Source: Actinophytocola sp050699915 (GTDB lineage Bacteria > Actinomycetota > Actinomycetes > Mycobacteriales > Pseudonocardiaceae). From it: a stretch of DNA of 41,353 nucleotides. Each line of letters begins with the position of its first letter. Position 1 is the first letter of the stretch. The translations under genes were made by a program, and so were the position numbers. Where the stretch lies: assembly GCF_050699915.1 (NCBI RefSeq), contig NZ_JBOHGA010000033.1, forward strand, positions 1 through 41,353, written 5' to 3'. Positions 7,942 to 18,779 of this stretch are shown in pieces. The notes beneath the pieces were generated by a model. That model was given only the letters and a program-made list of their open reading frames with translations. It was not told the origin of the DNA and searched no databases.

Positions 7942-9291
7942 TCATTTCTCGCCCCGGATTACGCGGCGGAGCTTGGGCAGGCGCTCCGCGATCGGGCGTT
8001 CGGCGCCGCGGCCGGTCGGCTCGTAGTAGTCCCGGCCAACGAGCTCGTCGGGCGGATACTGCTGTTCGAGCACGCCTTCGGCGGCGTCGTGCGGGTAGCG
8101 GTAGCCGGCGGCGTTGCCGAGCTTCTTCGCACCGGCGTAGTGGCCGTCGCGCAGGTGGGCCGGCACCGTGCCGGCCGCGCCCTCCCGGACGTCGGCCATC
8201 GCCTGCGAGATCGCGGTGGTGACGGCGTTGGACTTGGGCGCGGTGGCCAGGTGCACGGTGGCGTGGGCGAGGTTGAGCGCGGCTTCGGGCAGGCCGATCA
8301 GCTGCACGGCCTGGGCCGCGGCCGTGGCGGTCTGCAGCGCCATGGGATCGGCCATGCCGACGTCCTCGCTCGCGAAGATCACCAGCCGGCGCGCGAGGAA
8401 CCGCGGGTCCTCCCCCGCCTCGATCATCCGCGCGAGGTAGTGCAGCGCGGCGTCGACGTCCGAGCCGCGCATGGACTTGATGAACGCGCTGATGACGTCG
8501 TAGTGCTGGTCGCCCTGGCGGTCGTAGCGAACCGCCGCTTTGTCCACTGTGGACTCGACGGTGGCGAGGTCGATCGCGCCGTCCCGGGTGGCGAGTGCGG
8601 AGTCGGCGGCGGCCTCGAGGGCGGTGAGCGCGCGCCGGGCGTCACCTGCCGCGAGCCGGACGACGTGGTCCTCGGCGTCCTCGGCGAGGGTGGCGGTGCC
8701 GTTCAGTCCGCGCTCGTCGGCCAGCGCTCGGCGCACCAGCGTCCGGACGTCGTCGTCGGACAGCGAGCGCAGCTGCAGCACGAGCGAGCGGGACAGCAGC
8801 GGCGAGACGACGGAGAAGAAGGGGTTCTCCGTGGTGGCCGCGACGAGCAGGACGATCCGGTCCTCGACGGCACCGAGCAGCGCGTCCTGCTGGGTGCGGG
8901 AGAAGCGGTGGACCTCGTCGATGAACAGGACGGTCGACTCGCCGGAGTGGGTGAGCCGGCGGCGCGCGTCCTCGATGACCCCGCGCACCTCCTTGACGCC
9001 CGCGGACAGCGCCGACAGCGCCACGAACCGCCGGCCGATCGCGCTCGACACGAGCATGGCGAGCGTCGTCTTGCCGGTGCCGGGCGGCCCGTAGAGAAGC
9101 AGTGAGGCCGGGGCGGCGCCCTCGACCAGCCGGCGCAGCGGTGCGCCGGGACCGAGGAGGTGGTCCTGGCCGAGCACCTCGCCGAGGTCGGCCGGCCGCA
9201 TGCGCACGGCCAGCGGCGCGTTCGCCGCGAGCCGGGTGCGTCCGCCCGGGTGCTCGTCGGGCGGACTGTCGAACAGCTGCAGGTCGTCCAC
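7942..9291 (-). CDS. rarA: Replication-associated recombination protein RarA (MgsA/WRNIP1 family AAA+ ATPase)
   Basis: RarA is a cytoplasmic AAA+ ATPase related to clamp-loader subunits that acts at stalled replication forks. The protein (449 residues from the chosen start) shows the N-terminal APLAVRMRPADLGEVLGQDHLL box, Walker A GPPGTGKTT, Walker B VLFIDEVHRF, sensor 1 VAATTENPFF, and the C-terminal MgsA domain with SAFIKSMRGSDVDAALHYLARM and YRYPHDAAEG. A TTG at 9321 could extend it by 10 codons. The GTG at 9291 is preferred because TAGCGT ends 7 nt before it, the geometry of a leaderless start seen elsewhere here. It is divergent from the ankyrin gene. In mycobacteria the homologue lies in the same alaS-aspS interval. 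Confidence 0.92.
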   Translation of the reverse strand: MDDLQLFDSPPDEHPGGRTRLAANAPLAVRMRPADLGEVLGQDHLLGPGAPLRRLVEGAAPASLLLYGPPGTGKTTLAMLVSSAIGRRFVALSALSAGVKEVRGVIEDARRRLTHSGESTVLFIDEVHRFSRTQQDALLGAVEDRIVLLVAATTENPFFSVVSPLLSRSLVLQLRSLSDDDVRTLVRRALADERGLNGTATLAEDAEDHVVRLAAGDARRALTALEAAADSALATRDGAIDLATVESTVDKAAVRYDRQGDQHYDVISAFIKSMRGSDVDAALHYLARMIEAGEDPRFLARRLVIFASEDVGMADPMALQTATAAAQAVQLIGLPEAALNLAHATVHLATAPKSNAVTTAISQAMADVREGAAGTVPAHLRDGHYAGAKKLGNAAGYRYPHDAAEGVLEQQYPPDELVGRDYYEPTGRGAERPIAERLPKLRRVIRGEK

Positions 9292-9298
9292 GTCCTGG

Positions 9299-9304
9299 AC
9301 GCTA
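9299..9304 (-). promoter_or_regulatory. -10 hexamer TAGCGT of rarA
   Basis: TAGCGT stands 7 nt before the GTG at 9291. There is no spaced Shine-Dalgarno sequence for this start, so a leaderless mRNA is likely. Confidence 0.5.
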
Positions 9305-9468
9305 CCCGGCTGGTCTGACAACCATTACGATCGGCACGCGCGGTCCCGGAGCCGCGTCCCGTCCGCGGACAGGGCCGAGCCCACCCCGGGTCGTTTTCGA
9401 CGCACTACCGCACCTTCTGCCCCGCCCGGTGCCAGCGGACCTCGGGCGATTCGGGTAAGGAGGTTGCC

Positions 9469-10800
9469 GTGTCGCTACCCGTCGCCGTTAGCCTGGAGCA
9501 GCTGCGCAAGCAGGCGAAGGATCTGCGCAAGGCCCGCTCGCTGAAGCTTTCCGAGGCGCAATTCGAGATCGCCCGCCGCTACGGGTTCGGCAGCTGGCCG
9601 CGCCTGCGTGCCTACGTCGACCGCGTGGCGACCGCCGGGTCGTCGCTGCAGCACGCCTTCGAGAACGACCCCGACTACTACGCAGAGCGGGCCGAGGGTC
9701 TGCTCGCCTCCGCCGCCGACGGCACGCAGGAAGCGCTCGCCGCGTTCGAGCGCTGGTCGGCGCCGCTGAGCCCGGCCGGCGCACGACTGGTGGTGGCCCG
9801 CAACCACGGGTTCACGTCGTGGACGGCGCTGCGCCGCCACGTCGCCGACCTGCGGGCCGAGCCGTTCGCGCGGGCCTTCCAGGCGATCCTCGCCCGTGAC
9901 TTCGACGGGCTGCGGGAGCTGCTGGAGCGGTTCCCGGAGCTGGTCACCGCCGACGGTACGAACGGCAACGACCTGCTCGGCCTGGCGGCGTCGACCTGCG
10001 ACGAGCGACTCGTGGCGGTGCTGCTCGAGGCCGGCGCGGACGTGGCGCACGCGAACACGCACGGCTGGACGGCGCTGCATCAGGCCGGGTACTCGAACCT
10101 GCCGCACATGGCGCGGCTGCTGCTCGCCGCCGGCGCGCCGGTGCACCGGTCCGCACGTGGCGACGGCGGCACGCCGCTCGCGGTGGCGCTGTTCTGGGGC
10201 AACCGCGAGGTGGCGGCGATGCTGGCCGAGCACGGGGTGGTGCCGCGCAACCTGCGGACCGCCGCCGGGCTCGACGACATCGCGCTCGTCGAGGAGCTCT
10301 GGTCGTCCCCGGAGGCCGGCGCGCACCGCGGGTTCTACCGTCCGCACGGCGGCTTCCCGGCCTGGCGACCGTCGTCGTCGGCGACCGAGATCGGCGACGA
10401 GGCGATGAGCTGGGCCGCACGGGCGGACGCCGTCGGCGCGATCTCGGCGCTGCACCGGCTCGGCGCGTCCCTGGACGCGGACGTGTACCGCGGCACCCCG
10501 CTGACGTGGGCGGCCGCCTGCGGTCGGGTGCGGGCGGTCCGCCGGCTGCTGGAGCTGGGCGCGGCGCCGTCCGCGGTGGGCACGTTCGGCGGGCCGCGGC
10601 ACGGAGTGGGGACGACGGCGCTGCACCACGCGGCCGAGGACGGCCACCTCGAGGTGATCGAGGTGCTGCTGGACGCCGGCGCGGACCCGACGATCACCGA
10701 CGAGCTGTACGGCGGCACGCCGGCGAACTGGGCGTCGCACGGCGGTCACGAGGATGCCCGCGCGCTGCTCCTCGCCCGGGGCGGCACCGAGCGGGCCTGA
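9469..10800 (+). CDS. Ankyrin repeat protein with duplicated GFxSW N-terminal motif
   Basis: A 443-residue protein with no signal peptide or membrane helix, so probably cytoplasmic. The first 120 residues carry two copies of a short helical motif, ARRYGFGSWPRLRAYVDRV and ARNHGFTSWTALRRHVADL, which often precede actinobacterial ankyrin repeats. From about residue 130, ankyrin-type repeats follow, recognisable by LLEAGADVAHANTHGWTALHQA, LLLAAGAPVHRSARGDGGTPLAVAL, and at the end TTALHHAAEDGHLEVIEVLLDAGADP. An interrupted middle section (about 265-330) lacks the consensus. The GTG start has an excellent AAGGAGG 5 nt upstream. Ankyrin repeats bind proteins; the partner cannot be told. It is transcribed away from rarA. 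Confidence 0.85.
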   Translation: MSLPVAVSLEQLRKQAKDLRKARSLKLSEAQFEIARRYGFGSWPRLRAYVDRVATAGSSLQHAFENDPDYYAERAEGLLASAADGTQEALAAFERWSAPLSPAGARLVVARNHGFTSWTALRRHVADLRAEPFARAFQAILARDFDGLRELLERFPELVTADGTNGNDLLGLAASTCDERLVAVLLEAGADVAHANTHGWTALHQAGYSNLPHMARLLLAAGAPVHRSARGDGGTPLAVALFWGNREVAAMLAEHGVVPRNLRTAAGLDDIALVEELWSSPEAGAHRGFYRPHGGFPAWRPSSSATEIGDEAMSWAARADAVGAISALHRLGASLDADVYRGTPLTWAAACGRVRAVRRLLELGAAPSAVGTFGGPRHGVGTTALHHAAEDGHLEVIEVLLDAGADPTITDELYGGTPANWASHGGHEDARALLLARGGTERA

Positions 10801-10819
10801 GACCGCTCGGTCGCGGGGA

Positions 10820-10825
10820 TACGCT
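10820..10825 (+). promoter_or_regulatory. -10 hexamer TACGCT of the PH-like membrane protein gene
   Basis: TACGCT lies 6 nt before the GTG at 10832, directly after the ankyrin gene stop. The spacing suggests a leaderless start, though a GGGGA partly overlapping the hexamer could also help. Confidence 0.45.
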
Positions 10826-10831
10826 GCCGGC

Positions 10832-11410
10832 GTGGAGCGGGCTGCGCGGATCCCGCGTGAGGTCAAGGTGGTGGTGGCGCCGAGCCGGTCGGGCGTCGTG
10901 CGCGAGCACCTGCCCTCGCTCGCGGTGTTGGCGCTGGCCGTGGTGGCCGCCGGGTTCGGGGTGGCCGCGACGGAAACGGTGTTCGGCGGCTGGGCGGTCA
11001 TCGGGCTGGCGTGCGTGCTGGGCGTGTCGCTGGAGCTGCTGGTCGTGCGCTCGGAGCTCGAGCCGGTCCTCGCGGCCGACGCGGACCACGTGTGGGTGCG
11101 GATAGGCGGGTTCCCGCGGTCGGAGTCGGTGCGGCTCGACTGGTCGGAGATCACCGAGGTCGGCCTGCGTTCGTGGCAGGGCCGGCGCCGGACCTCGGCC
11201 CGCTACCTGACGCTGGTTCCGACGGAGCCCGCACTGGCGGAGCTGGCGAGGGTGCCGAGTCGCCGCCAGCTCCGTCAGCACCGCCGGCTGGCCGCGGAGT
11301 TCGGCTCGCCGCTGGCGATCTCCGGACAGCACAAGGCGCCGTCGCTCGACGAGACGGTCCGCGGGCTGCGCGCGCTCGCGCCGGACGGGGTGCGGTTCAC
11401 CGAGAGCTAG
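10832..11410 (+). CDS. Two-helix membrane protein with PH-like cytoplasmic domain
   Basis: A 192-residue protein with a short basic N-terminus, two hydrophobic helices (about residues 30-48 and 54-72), and then a soluble part. The soluble part begins VLAADADHVWVRIGGFPRSESVRLDWSEI, a pattern seen in bacterial PH-like domains that follow paired helices. The C-terminus is rich in Arg and Leu. The GTG at 10832 is chosen over an ATG at 10754 that lies within the ankyrin gene. It begins 31 nt after the ankyrin stop, so co-transcription is possible. Its TAG stop shares the CTAG palindrome with the stop of the convergent methyltransferase gene. Function unknown. Confidence 0.7.
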   Translation: MERAARIPREVKVVVAPSRSGVVREHLPSLAVLALAVVAAGFGVAATETVFGGWAVIGLACVLGVSLELLVVRSELEPVLAADADHVWVRIGGFPRSESVRLDWSEITEVGLRSWQGRRRTSARYLTLVPTEPALAELARVPSRRQLRQHRRLAAEFGSPLAISGQHKAPSLDETVRGLRALAPDGVRFTES

Positions 11411-12393
11411 GCGGTGCGCAGCTCCAGCACGGCGATCTCGCCCTCGGTGTGCAGGGCCGCCTCGGCGAGACCCGCGCTCTCGGCGAGCGCGGTGAGCTCG
11501 GGGACATCGCGGACCTTGCCGCCGAACCACGCCAGGTTGCGCAGGTCCGCGTGCGTGCGCGTCGGCTTCGCGACCCGCTCGATGACGAACACCGCGCCGT
11601 CCGCACCCGCGGCCTCGGCGCAGTGGGCCAGGATCCGGCGGGCGTCCGCGTCGCCCCAGTTGTGGACGACCGCCGACAGCAGATAGCCCTCGGCACCGGG
11701 CGGCACCCGGTCGAAGAAGTCGCCCGCCACCGCGTCCGCGCGGTCGGCCAGGCCCGCCGCATCGATCAGCTTGCGAGCCGACTCCGCCGCGCCGGGCAGG
11801 TCGAACACGGTGCCGCGCAGCGCCGGGAACTCGTTGAGCAGCGTGATCAGCAGCGACCCGTTGCCGCCGCCCACGTCCACCACGTCGCCGAGCGCACCCC
11901 AGTCGTAGGCCGCCACGATGCTCGGCGCCTCGATGCCTGCGGCCACGCCTCGCGCGTCGTCGAACGCCGCGGCCCGGGCCGGGTCGGCGGCGAGGTCGGT
12001 CCAGCACGACGTGCCGTACTTCGCCGCGAAGGCCGACTCTCCGGTGCGGATGCTGTGCAGCAACGCCGTCGCCGACAGGTCGCCGCGGCCGACCACGCCC
12101 TCGACGTCCCAGTCGGCGCGCAGCCCCGCCGGATGGCCGTCGCACAGGAGCTCGCCGCGCTCGGTCCGCGTGTAGCCGCCGGCGTCGTCGCGGCGCAGCA
12201 GGCCGATCGTGGCGAGGTGGCGCATGAGCCGGTCCAACGCGTCCGGGTCGGCGCCGACCGCGGCGGCCAGCTCGTCCGGGGTTCTCGCCTGGTCCAGGCT
12301 GTCCGCGAGGCGCAGCGTCGCGGCCACCCGGATCGCCATGGGCGTCACCAGGTCCGCCTGCTCGATGAGCTCGTCGACCTCCTTGTCGCGCAT
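11407..12393 (-). CDS. SAM-dependent O-methyltransferase (plant-type/antibiotic family 2)
   Basis: The 328-residue protein has the two-part build of acetylserotonin O-methyltransferase-like enzymes. A winged-helix dimerisation domain comes first (residues about 10-90, with LRLADSLDQARTPDELAAAVGADPDALDRLMRHLAT split over two helices). A Rossmann SAM domain follows with VVDVGGGNGS (172-180) and the catalytic His244 in VVHNWGDADARRIL. Relatives methylate hydroxyl groups of polyketides and other small aromatic products. No biosynthetic cluster is nearby, so the substrate is unknown. The ATG at 12393 has TAGCGT 6 nt upstream and no ribosome binding site, so it may be leaderless. It is divergent from the phosphoesterase gene. 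Confidence 0.85.
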   Translation of the reverse strand: MRDKEVDELIEQADLVTPMAIRVAATLRLADSLDQARTPDELAAAVGADPDALDRLMRHLATIGLLRRDDAGGYTRTERGELLCDGHPAGLRADWDVEGVVGRGDLSATALLHSIRTGESAFAAKYGTSCWTDLAADPARAAAFDDARGVAAGIEAPSIVAAYDWGALGDVVDVGGGNGSLLITLLNEFPALRGTVFDLPGAAESARKLIDAAGLADRADAVAGDFFDRVPPGAEGYLLSAVVHNWGDADARRILAHCAEAAGADGAVFVIERVAKPTRTHADLRNLAWFGGKVRDVPELTALAESAGLAEAALHTEGEIAVLELRTA

Positions 12394-12399
12394 CGCCTC

Positions 12400-12405
12400 A
12401 CGCTA
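12400..12405 (-). promoter_or_regulatory. -10 hexamer TAGCGT of the O-methyltransferase gene
   Basis: TAGCGT ends 6 nt before the ATG at 12393. No Shine-Dalgarno sequence is present between them. Confidence 0.5.
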
Positions 12406-12493
12406 TCGCCGGGCCGCACGCGACGCAGATCGCCCGCGGCCAAACTCCGTCCGCTCACGGCGAATCAGCTGGCCCGCGCCCGCGTCCGGCGTC

Positions 12494-12499
12494 GAGACT
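12494..12499 (+). promoter_or_regulatory. -10 hexamer GAGACT of the metallophosphoesterase gene
   Basis: GAGACT stands 7 nt before the ATG at 12507. The match to TANNNT is imperfect, but the same GAGACT/CAGACT word at the same distance precedes the AraC-type gene at 32965. Confidence 0.4.
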
Positions 12500-12506
12500 T
12501 GGCCGC

Positions 12507-13256
12507 ATGCCTGACACGGTCGCGATCCTGTCCGACATCCACGGCGTCCTGCCGGTGCTCGAGGCGGTGCTGGCCGAGCCCGACGTGCGCGACGCGGACG
12601 TGGTCGTGCTGAACGGCGACGTCGCCACCGGCCCGCAGCCCGTGCCGACGCTCGACCGGCTCGTGTCGCTCGGCGACCGGGCCAGGTGGGTGAAGGGCAA
12701 CTGCGAGCGCGAGCTGGTCGCCCTGGCCCGGGGCGCGGAGTCCGACGGGTCGTTCCCGGTCGGCGACTGGGCGGCCGGGCAGCTGCGACCGGACCAGGTC
12801 GAGCTGCTCGACGGACTGCGGCCGGCGATCACCCTCGACGTGCGCGGCTTCGGCGAGGTGCTGTGCTGCCACGCGACTCCCCGCGACGACGAGGAGATGG
12901 TGTTCGTCGACAGCGACCTGCCGCGCTGGGCCGAGGTGCTCGCCGGCGTGCCCGCCAGCGTCGGCACGATCGTCTGCGGGCACACCCACATGCAGTTCGC
13001 GCGCCTCGTCGACCGGCGCATGATCGTGAACGCCGGCAGCGTCGGCATGCCGTACGGCACGACCGGTGCGCAGTGGGCGCTGCTCGCGAACGGCGCGGTT
13101 CAGTTGCGCCGCACAGAGTTCGACCGCGAGGCGGCGTGCGCGGCCATCGAGGCGAGCAGCGACTACCCCGACGTCGCCGAGTGGACCGACTTCTTCGTCC
13201 GCAACCCGCCGTCCGACGCCGAGGCGTTGGCGACGTTCAAGGCGCAGGCGTCCTAG
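12507..13256 (+). CDS. Metallophosphoesterase, YfcE/MJ0936-like
   Basis: A 249-residue calcineurin-like phosphoesterase. The metal-binding motifs appear in order: LSDIHG (residues 8-13), LNGDVATG, KGNCE in the place of GNHD, and CGHTHMQFAR. The final NAGSVGMPYG is typical of the YfcE-like phosphodiesterases. These enzymes hydrolyse phosphodiesters with two metal ions in the cytoplasm; physiological substrates are mostly unknown. The GNCE variant is common in this subgroup. The gene ends 2 nt before the stop of the convergent kinase-like gene. No Shine-Dalgarno sequence is present, so translation may start on a leaderless mRNA. Confidence 0.88.
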   Translation: MPDTVAILSDIHGVLPVLEAVLAEPDVRDADVVVLNGDVATGPQPVPTLDRLVSLGDRARWVKGNCERELVALARGAESDGSFPVGDWAAGQLRPDQVELLDGLRPAITLDVRGFGEVLCCHATPRDDEEMVFVDSDLPRWAEVLAGVPASVGTIVCGHTHMQFARLVDRRMIVNAGSVGMPYGTTGAQWALLANGAVQLRRTEFDREAACAAIEASSDYPDVAEWTDFFVRNPPSDAEALATFKAQAS

Positions 13257-13258
13257 CG

Positions 13259-14458
13259 TCAGCGGAATGCGGGGTACAGCGCCAGCGGCTCGTCCCGGCC
13301 GAAGTGGGCGCGCAGCGCGTCGGCGACCCGCGCCGAGTGCGCGGCGACCTCGTGGACGCCCGCCGCCTCCGCGGACTCGGCGAGCCGGCGCCACCGCTCG
13401 ATCAGCACCAGCGTGTCCGGCGGTGTGTCGGCCAGGCTCGAGGAGTGCGACTGCGCCGCCTCGGGACGGGTGAAGAACTGCCAGGTGGTCAGCCACACCC
13501 AGAACAGCTGCGCGTCCAGCAGCCGCGGCAGCAGCACGGAGTCGTCGTCCAGGTCCGGCCACACGACCCGCACCTCGGCCCGCCAGCCGGCGACCATCGC
13601 GTCGGTCATGCCCGCGGGCAGGCCGAACGGGCACCAGCACGACGGGAACGGCACCCGCAGGTAGGCCGCGTCGAAGATCGCGTTGCGTACGCAGCCGCCC
13701 TCGAAGTCGAGGAACCGCACTCCCCTGTTGGTGATCAGGTTGTTGTCCGGGCACGAGTCCGACGGGCTGAACGCGCGGTGCCGCCCGGTCTCCAGGAGCG
13801 AACGGCTGGTCCGCGCGTGCTCGACGGCCTCCGCCGGGGTCGGCACGTCGAGCTGCGCCTCGAGCAGCGCGGGCAGCTCGAGGAGCGCCTTGGCGCCGTC
13901 GACGGCCAGGGGGTCCTTGAGCTCGGGCGGGGTCAGTCGCCGCTCGAGCGCGTCGAAGTCGGCCTCGCGCCCCGCGGTCGTGGCGTGCAGCCGACCGAGC
14001 GAGCGCGACCACGACAGCAGCGCGCGTTCGGCGGACCGCGCGTCGTCGCCGAGCAGCTTGTCGGCGAGGGTCGGCGCGCCGCCGAGGTCCTCGAGCACCA
14101 CGAGCCTGGCGTCCGCGCCGTGCGCGAAGAGCTCGGGGCACATCCGGTCCTCGGACGCCAGCGCGGTGAACAGCTGGTAGCTCGCCGCTTCGCGGACGAA
14201 GCTGTCGCAGGGCTGGTCTGGTGGTTCGAGGTAGCGTTTCAGCACGAGCGTGCGGGGCAGCGAGAAGGGGCTCGCCGCCACCCGGACCCGCAGTACGACC
14301 GATCTCTCGCTGCCGCCTAGGTCCTCGGGTCCGGACAACCGGATCTTCGACCCGAACCGCCGGCTGAGCACGGACTCTGCCGCCACCACCGTCGCCAACA
14401 CCTCGGGATCCGCCTCGCCACCAACTGCAGGTGGGTCGGCGGCGGTTTCCACACTCAT
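13259..14458 (-). CDS. Aminoglycoside phosphotransferase/kinase-fold protein
   Basis: The 399-residue protein has a protein-kinase-like fold of the APH type. A conserved Lys in LVLKRYL (about residue 74) and Glu in FVREAASYQ lie in the N-lobe. The catalytic loop reads SPSDSCPDNNLI with Asp234 and a following Asn. The metal-binding FLDFEGG carries Asp251 in DFE where many family members have DFD or DWE. Members phosphorylate small molecules; no substrate can be read here, and antibiotic resistance should not be assumed. The ATG at 14458 lies 8 nt after TAGGGT, while AGGAG fits the GTG at 14452 better, so the start is uncertain by two codons. It is convergent with the phosphoesterase. Confidence 0.7.
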   Translation of the reverse strand: MSVETAADPPAVGGEADPEVLATVVAAESVLSRRFGSKIRLSGPEDLGGSERSVVLRVRVAASPFSLPRTLVLKRYLEPPDQPCDSFVREAASYQLFTALASEDRMCPELFAHGADARLVVLEDLGGAPTLADKLLGDDARSAERALLSWSRSLGRLHATTAGREADFDALERRLTPPELKDPLAVDGAKALLELPALLEAQLDVPTPAEAVEHARTSRSLLETGRHRAFSPSDSCPDNNLITNRGVRFLDFEGGCVRNAIFDAAYLRVPFPSCWCPFGLPAGMTDAMVAGWRAEVRVVWPDLDDDSVLLPRLLDAQLFWVWLTTWQFFTRPEAAQSHSSSLADTPPDTLVLIERWRRLAESAEAAGVHEVAAHSARVADALRAHFGRDEPLALYPAFR

Positions 14459-14576
14459 CTCCTCAGACCCTACTCCCGTCGCTACACCGACCGTAGTCGT
14501 GTCCATCGATCAAGTAGCCAGCATTTCGGGGAGAAATAACGAAACCAGGTGGATATCGAGCACATTGCGGCCTGTT

Positions 14577-15518
14577 TCAGCCAGTCGAAAGCGGCCGCCC
14601 GGCGTCGCGCGTCGTCCAGGTCTCCCGGCGCAGGACCAGGACGAGGACGGCCGCCACGACGATCCCCACCAGGTTGACCGCCAGCTGGCCGACCGACTCG
14701 CCGAAGCGCGCCCAGTCGCCGAGGATCGCCGCGACGCTCGCGTAGCCGGCGGCCGGCACGGTGGTGACCGAGATGAACACGCCGACCAGCACCGCCGACT
14801 TGGCCGACGTCATCGACAGCATCCCCGCGGCGCCGGCGAGCAGCGCGACGATCAGCGACCACGGTCCGACCTGGTAGACGAAGTCGACCTGGTGCTCACC
14901 GCGTAGCGCGCCCGCGTCGAACAGACCCACGCCGCTGCCCGCGACCGTGCCGAGCGCCGTGACCACCATGGCGACCGGGAAGCCGACCGCGAGCGCGAGC
15001 GACGCCCGGCGCACGAGGTCCCATCGACGCCGCACCAGCCCGACCGCGATCGCGGCCAGCGGCCCGAACTCCGGGCCGACGACCATGGCGCCGACGATCG
15101 TCACCGGCGAGTTGGTGATCACACCGACCGCGGCGAGCAGGCACGCGATCGACAGCAGCGAGACGAACGTGGCGTTGAGCCGCGACTCCTCACCGGACCG
15201 GCCGAGCAGCTCGTCCCACACCACCGCGTCGGCCGGGTCCCCGGGCGCATCCTGCTCGGCCCGGTCCGCGTGGTCGGACAGGGCGGTGTCGATCTGCTCG
15301 AGCGTGATGCCGCCGGTGTGGTCGATGCCGAGCTCGCAGAGCGCGGAGATGATCTCGTCGGCGGACTCGCGGGCGACGTCGGCCTCGATCACGTCGCCCG
15401 GCGGCACCACGGCGGCGCTGTGCAACCGCACGATGTGCGCGGTGCCCGGGTGTTCGCTGAGCAGGCCGACGACGTCGTCGGTGACCTCCCGAGGACAGAT
15501 GACCCGGAGGTGCAGCAC
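14577..15518 (-). CDS. DUF389 family membrane protein
   Basis: A 313-residue integral membrane protein of the DUF389 family. The soluble N-terminal part (residues 1-100) has an ACT-like feel with LRVICPREVTDDVVGLLSEHPG. About six transmembrane helices follow, with the family signature NSPVTIVGAMVVGPEFGPL, which places conserved Pro and Gly residues in the membrane. Function is unproven; transport has been suggested for relatives. The GTG start is 3 nt after the aspS stop and an AAGGAA overlaps that junction, so it is probably co-transcribed with aspS. The tail is basic, consistent with a cytoplasmic C-terminus. Confidence 0.85.
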   Translation of the reverse strand: MLHLRVICPREVTDDVVGLLSEHPGTAHIVRLHSAAVVPPGDVIEADVARESADEIISALCELGIDHTGGITLEQIDTALSDHADRAEQDAPGDPADAVVWDELLGRSGEESRLNATFVSLLSIACLLAAVGVITNSPVTIVGAMVVGPEFGPLAAIAVGLVRRRWDLVRRASLALAVGFPVAMVVTALGTVAGSGVGLFDAGALRGEHQVDFVYQVGPWSLIVALLAGAAGMLSMTSAKSAVLVGVFISVTTVPAAGYASVAAILGDWARFGESVGQLAVNLVGIVVAAVLVLVLRRETWTTRDAGRPLSTG

Positions 15519-15521
15519 GCG

Positions 15522-17312
<1,791 letters not shown>

Positions 17313-17529
17313 GGTGTGCTCTCTCCTGTCGGGACATGAATGGAACGTGAGCAGGCTAGCCAACCAGGTACTTGTCCCGTCCAGCAGGTTTGCGGGTCTG
17401 ACATCACCGTGCGGAGCAGGTCGATCACACGCGGATTTGACTGGATAGCTACCACGCCACCGCGTCAACCCGTAAGGTGTCGGTTACCAGGTGGTAGGAA
17501 CGCTGGGGGGCGAACGCAGGGAGACCACG

Positions 17530-18534
17530 ATGGGTGGCGGCGCGACCCGCGAACCAGTTCGGGAGCTGCACCGGGCAACCAACGGCGAAGTACGACGTGC
17601 TTTGGCCACCCACCCAGCCGACAACCTGGCCGCGGACGCGTTCCCAACTGCCCTGCGCACGGCGATCCAGGCAAGCGGCCTGTCGCTCGACCGAATCCAG
17701 TACCGGCTGCGGGCCCGCGGCGTGTCGGTGAGCGTGACCGCGCTGAGCTACTGGCAGTCCGGCCGGCGGCGCCCGGAGCGCGCCGAGTCGCTGGCCGCGC
17801 TCGGGCATCTGGAGTCCGTGCTCGGTGTGGCGCCGGGTTCGCTCATCGCGTTACTCGGGCCGCCTCGGCCGCGGGGCCGGGTGCAGCGCGAGTCGTCCCG
17901 GCTGCCGATCGAGGCGCTGTGGCCCGAGCGTGAGCCCGTTTCGAAGCTGCTGAAGCGGATCGACTTCACCACCGAGACCGCCCTGACAAAGCTGAGCCAG
18001 CACGACCGCATGGACGTGGCCGTCGATCGTGGCGAGAAGCGCATCGCCGTGCGGCAGGTCGTGCGAGCCGAGAGGGACGGCGTCGACCGAACGGTCATGG
18101 TCTACGACCTCGAGCGGCCCGGCCGCCCCTTCCCGGAGATCACCTCGCAGCAGGCGTGCCGGATCGGCCGGATCGCCCGGGACGAGGCCGCGGGCCTCAT
18201 CGCCGCCGAGATCCTGCTGGAGTCCCCCCTTGCCCGCGGCGACACCGCGATCGTCGAGTACGCGCTCAACCACCCGGGCCCGCCGTTCTCCCGCGGCGAC
18301 GACAGCTACTGCCGCCGGTTCACCACCCCCGTTCGCGAGTTCGTGCTGGAACTGCGTTTCGACCCTCGTGCGCTGCCGGCGTATTGCGAGCTGTACACGA
18401 TCGACCCGGACGAGCAGACGACCAACCGTCGCAAGGTGGACGTCAACGCGGCCGGCGAGGCACACGCCGTGGCACTCGACTTCGGCCCCGGCACGTTCTG
18501 CGTCCGCTGGGACTGGCCGCGCGACCAAACCTGA
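17530..18534 (+). CDS. HTH regulator-like protein of an actinobacterial conserved family
   Basis: A 334-residue protein divergent from aspS. Residues about 40-105 form a helix-turn-helix-like segment: FPTALRTAIQASGLSLDRIQYRLRARGVSVSVTALSYWQSGRRRPERAESLAALGHLES, read over two helices as in XRE-type domains with a C-terminal beta-rich part. The rest (about 130-334) has no motif I recognise; it ends with ALDFGPGTFCVRWDW. Such proteins are found beside aspS in several Pseudonocardiaceae. The ATG at 17530 has GGGAG 6 nt upstream and is preferred to the GTG at 17491. A regulator of its own promoter or of neighbours is the simplest guess. Confidence 0.65.
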   Translation: MGGGATREPVRELHRATNGEVRRALATHPADNLAADAFPTALRTAIQASGLSLDRIQYRLRARGVSVSVTALSYWQSGRRRPERAESLAALGHLESVLGVAPGSLIALLGPPRPRGRVQRESSRLPIEALWPEREPVSKLLKRIDFTTETALTKLSQHDRMDVAVDRGEKRIAVRQVVRAERDGVDRTVMVYDLERPGRPFPEITSQQACRIGRIARDEAAGLIAAEILLESPLARGDTAIVEYALNHPGPPFSRGDDSYCRRFTTPVREFVLELRFDPRALPAYCELYTIDPDEQTTNRRKVDVNAAGEAHAVALDFGPGTFCVRWDWPRDQT

Positions 18535-18779
18535 GTCACCAGCCTGCCGCCGTGCCCCGACTCCGAGCAGTCAGCACCGCAAGTCCTGCCGTGCCACGGA
18601 AGTAGCCAACGCGGCACCCACGCGACCGGCGCCCAGGATCGATGCCGACACAGCGGCCTAGAACCCATCCTGCGCTGAAGCTCGGCCACCACACCCCGGC
18701 CGGTGCCGGCTGCGGTCGGTGCCGCCGCGTACTGCATCCAGCGCATGTTCCTCAGCCAGGAGCGGCCCGCGACCGCCCC

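Noticed and set aside
12465..14141. 558-codon minus-strand frame across two genes
   Set aside because: It overlaps the phosphoesterase and kinase-like genes, which have the catalytic motifs in other frames.
13259..14458. Antibiotic resistance kinase
   Set aside because: The APH-like fold is shared by many kinases of other substrates; neither neighbours nor sequence support resistance.
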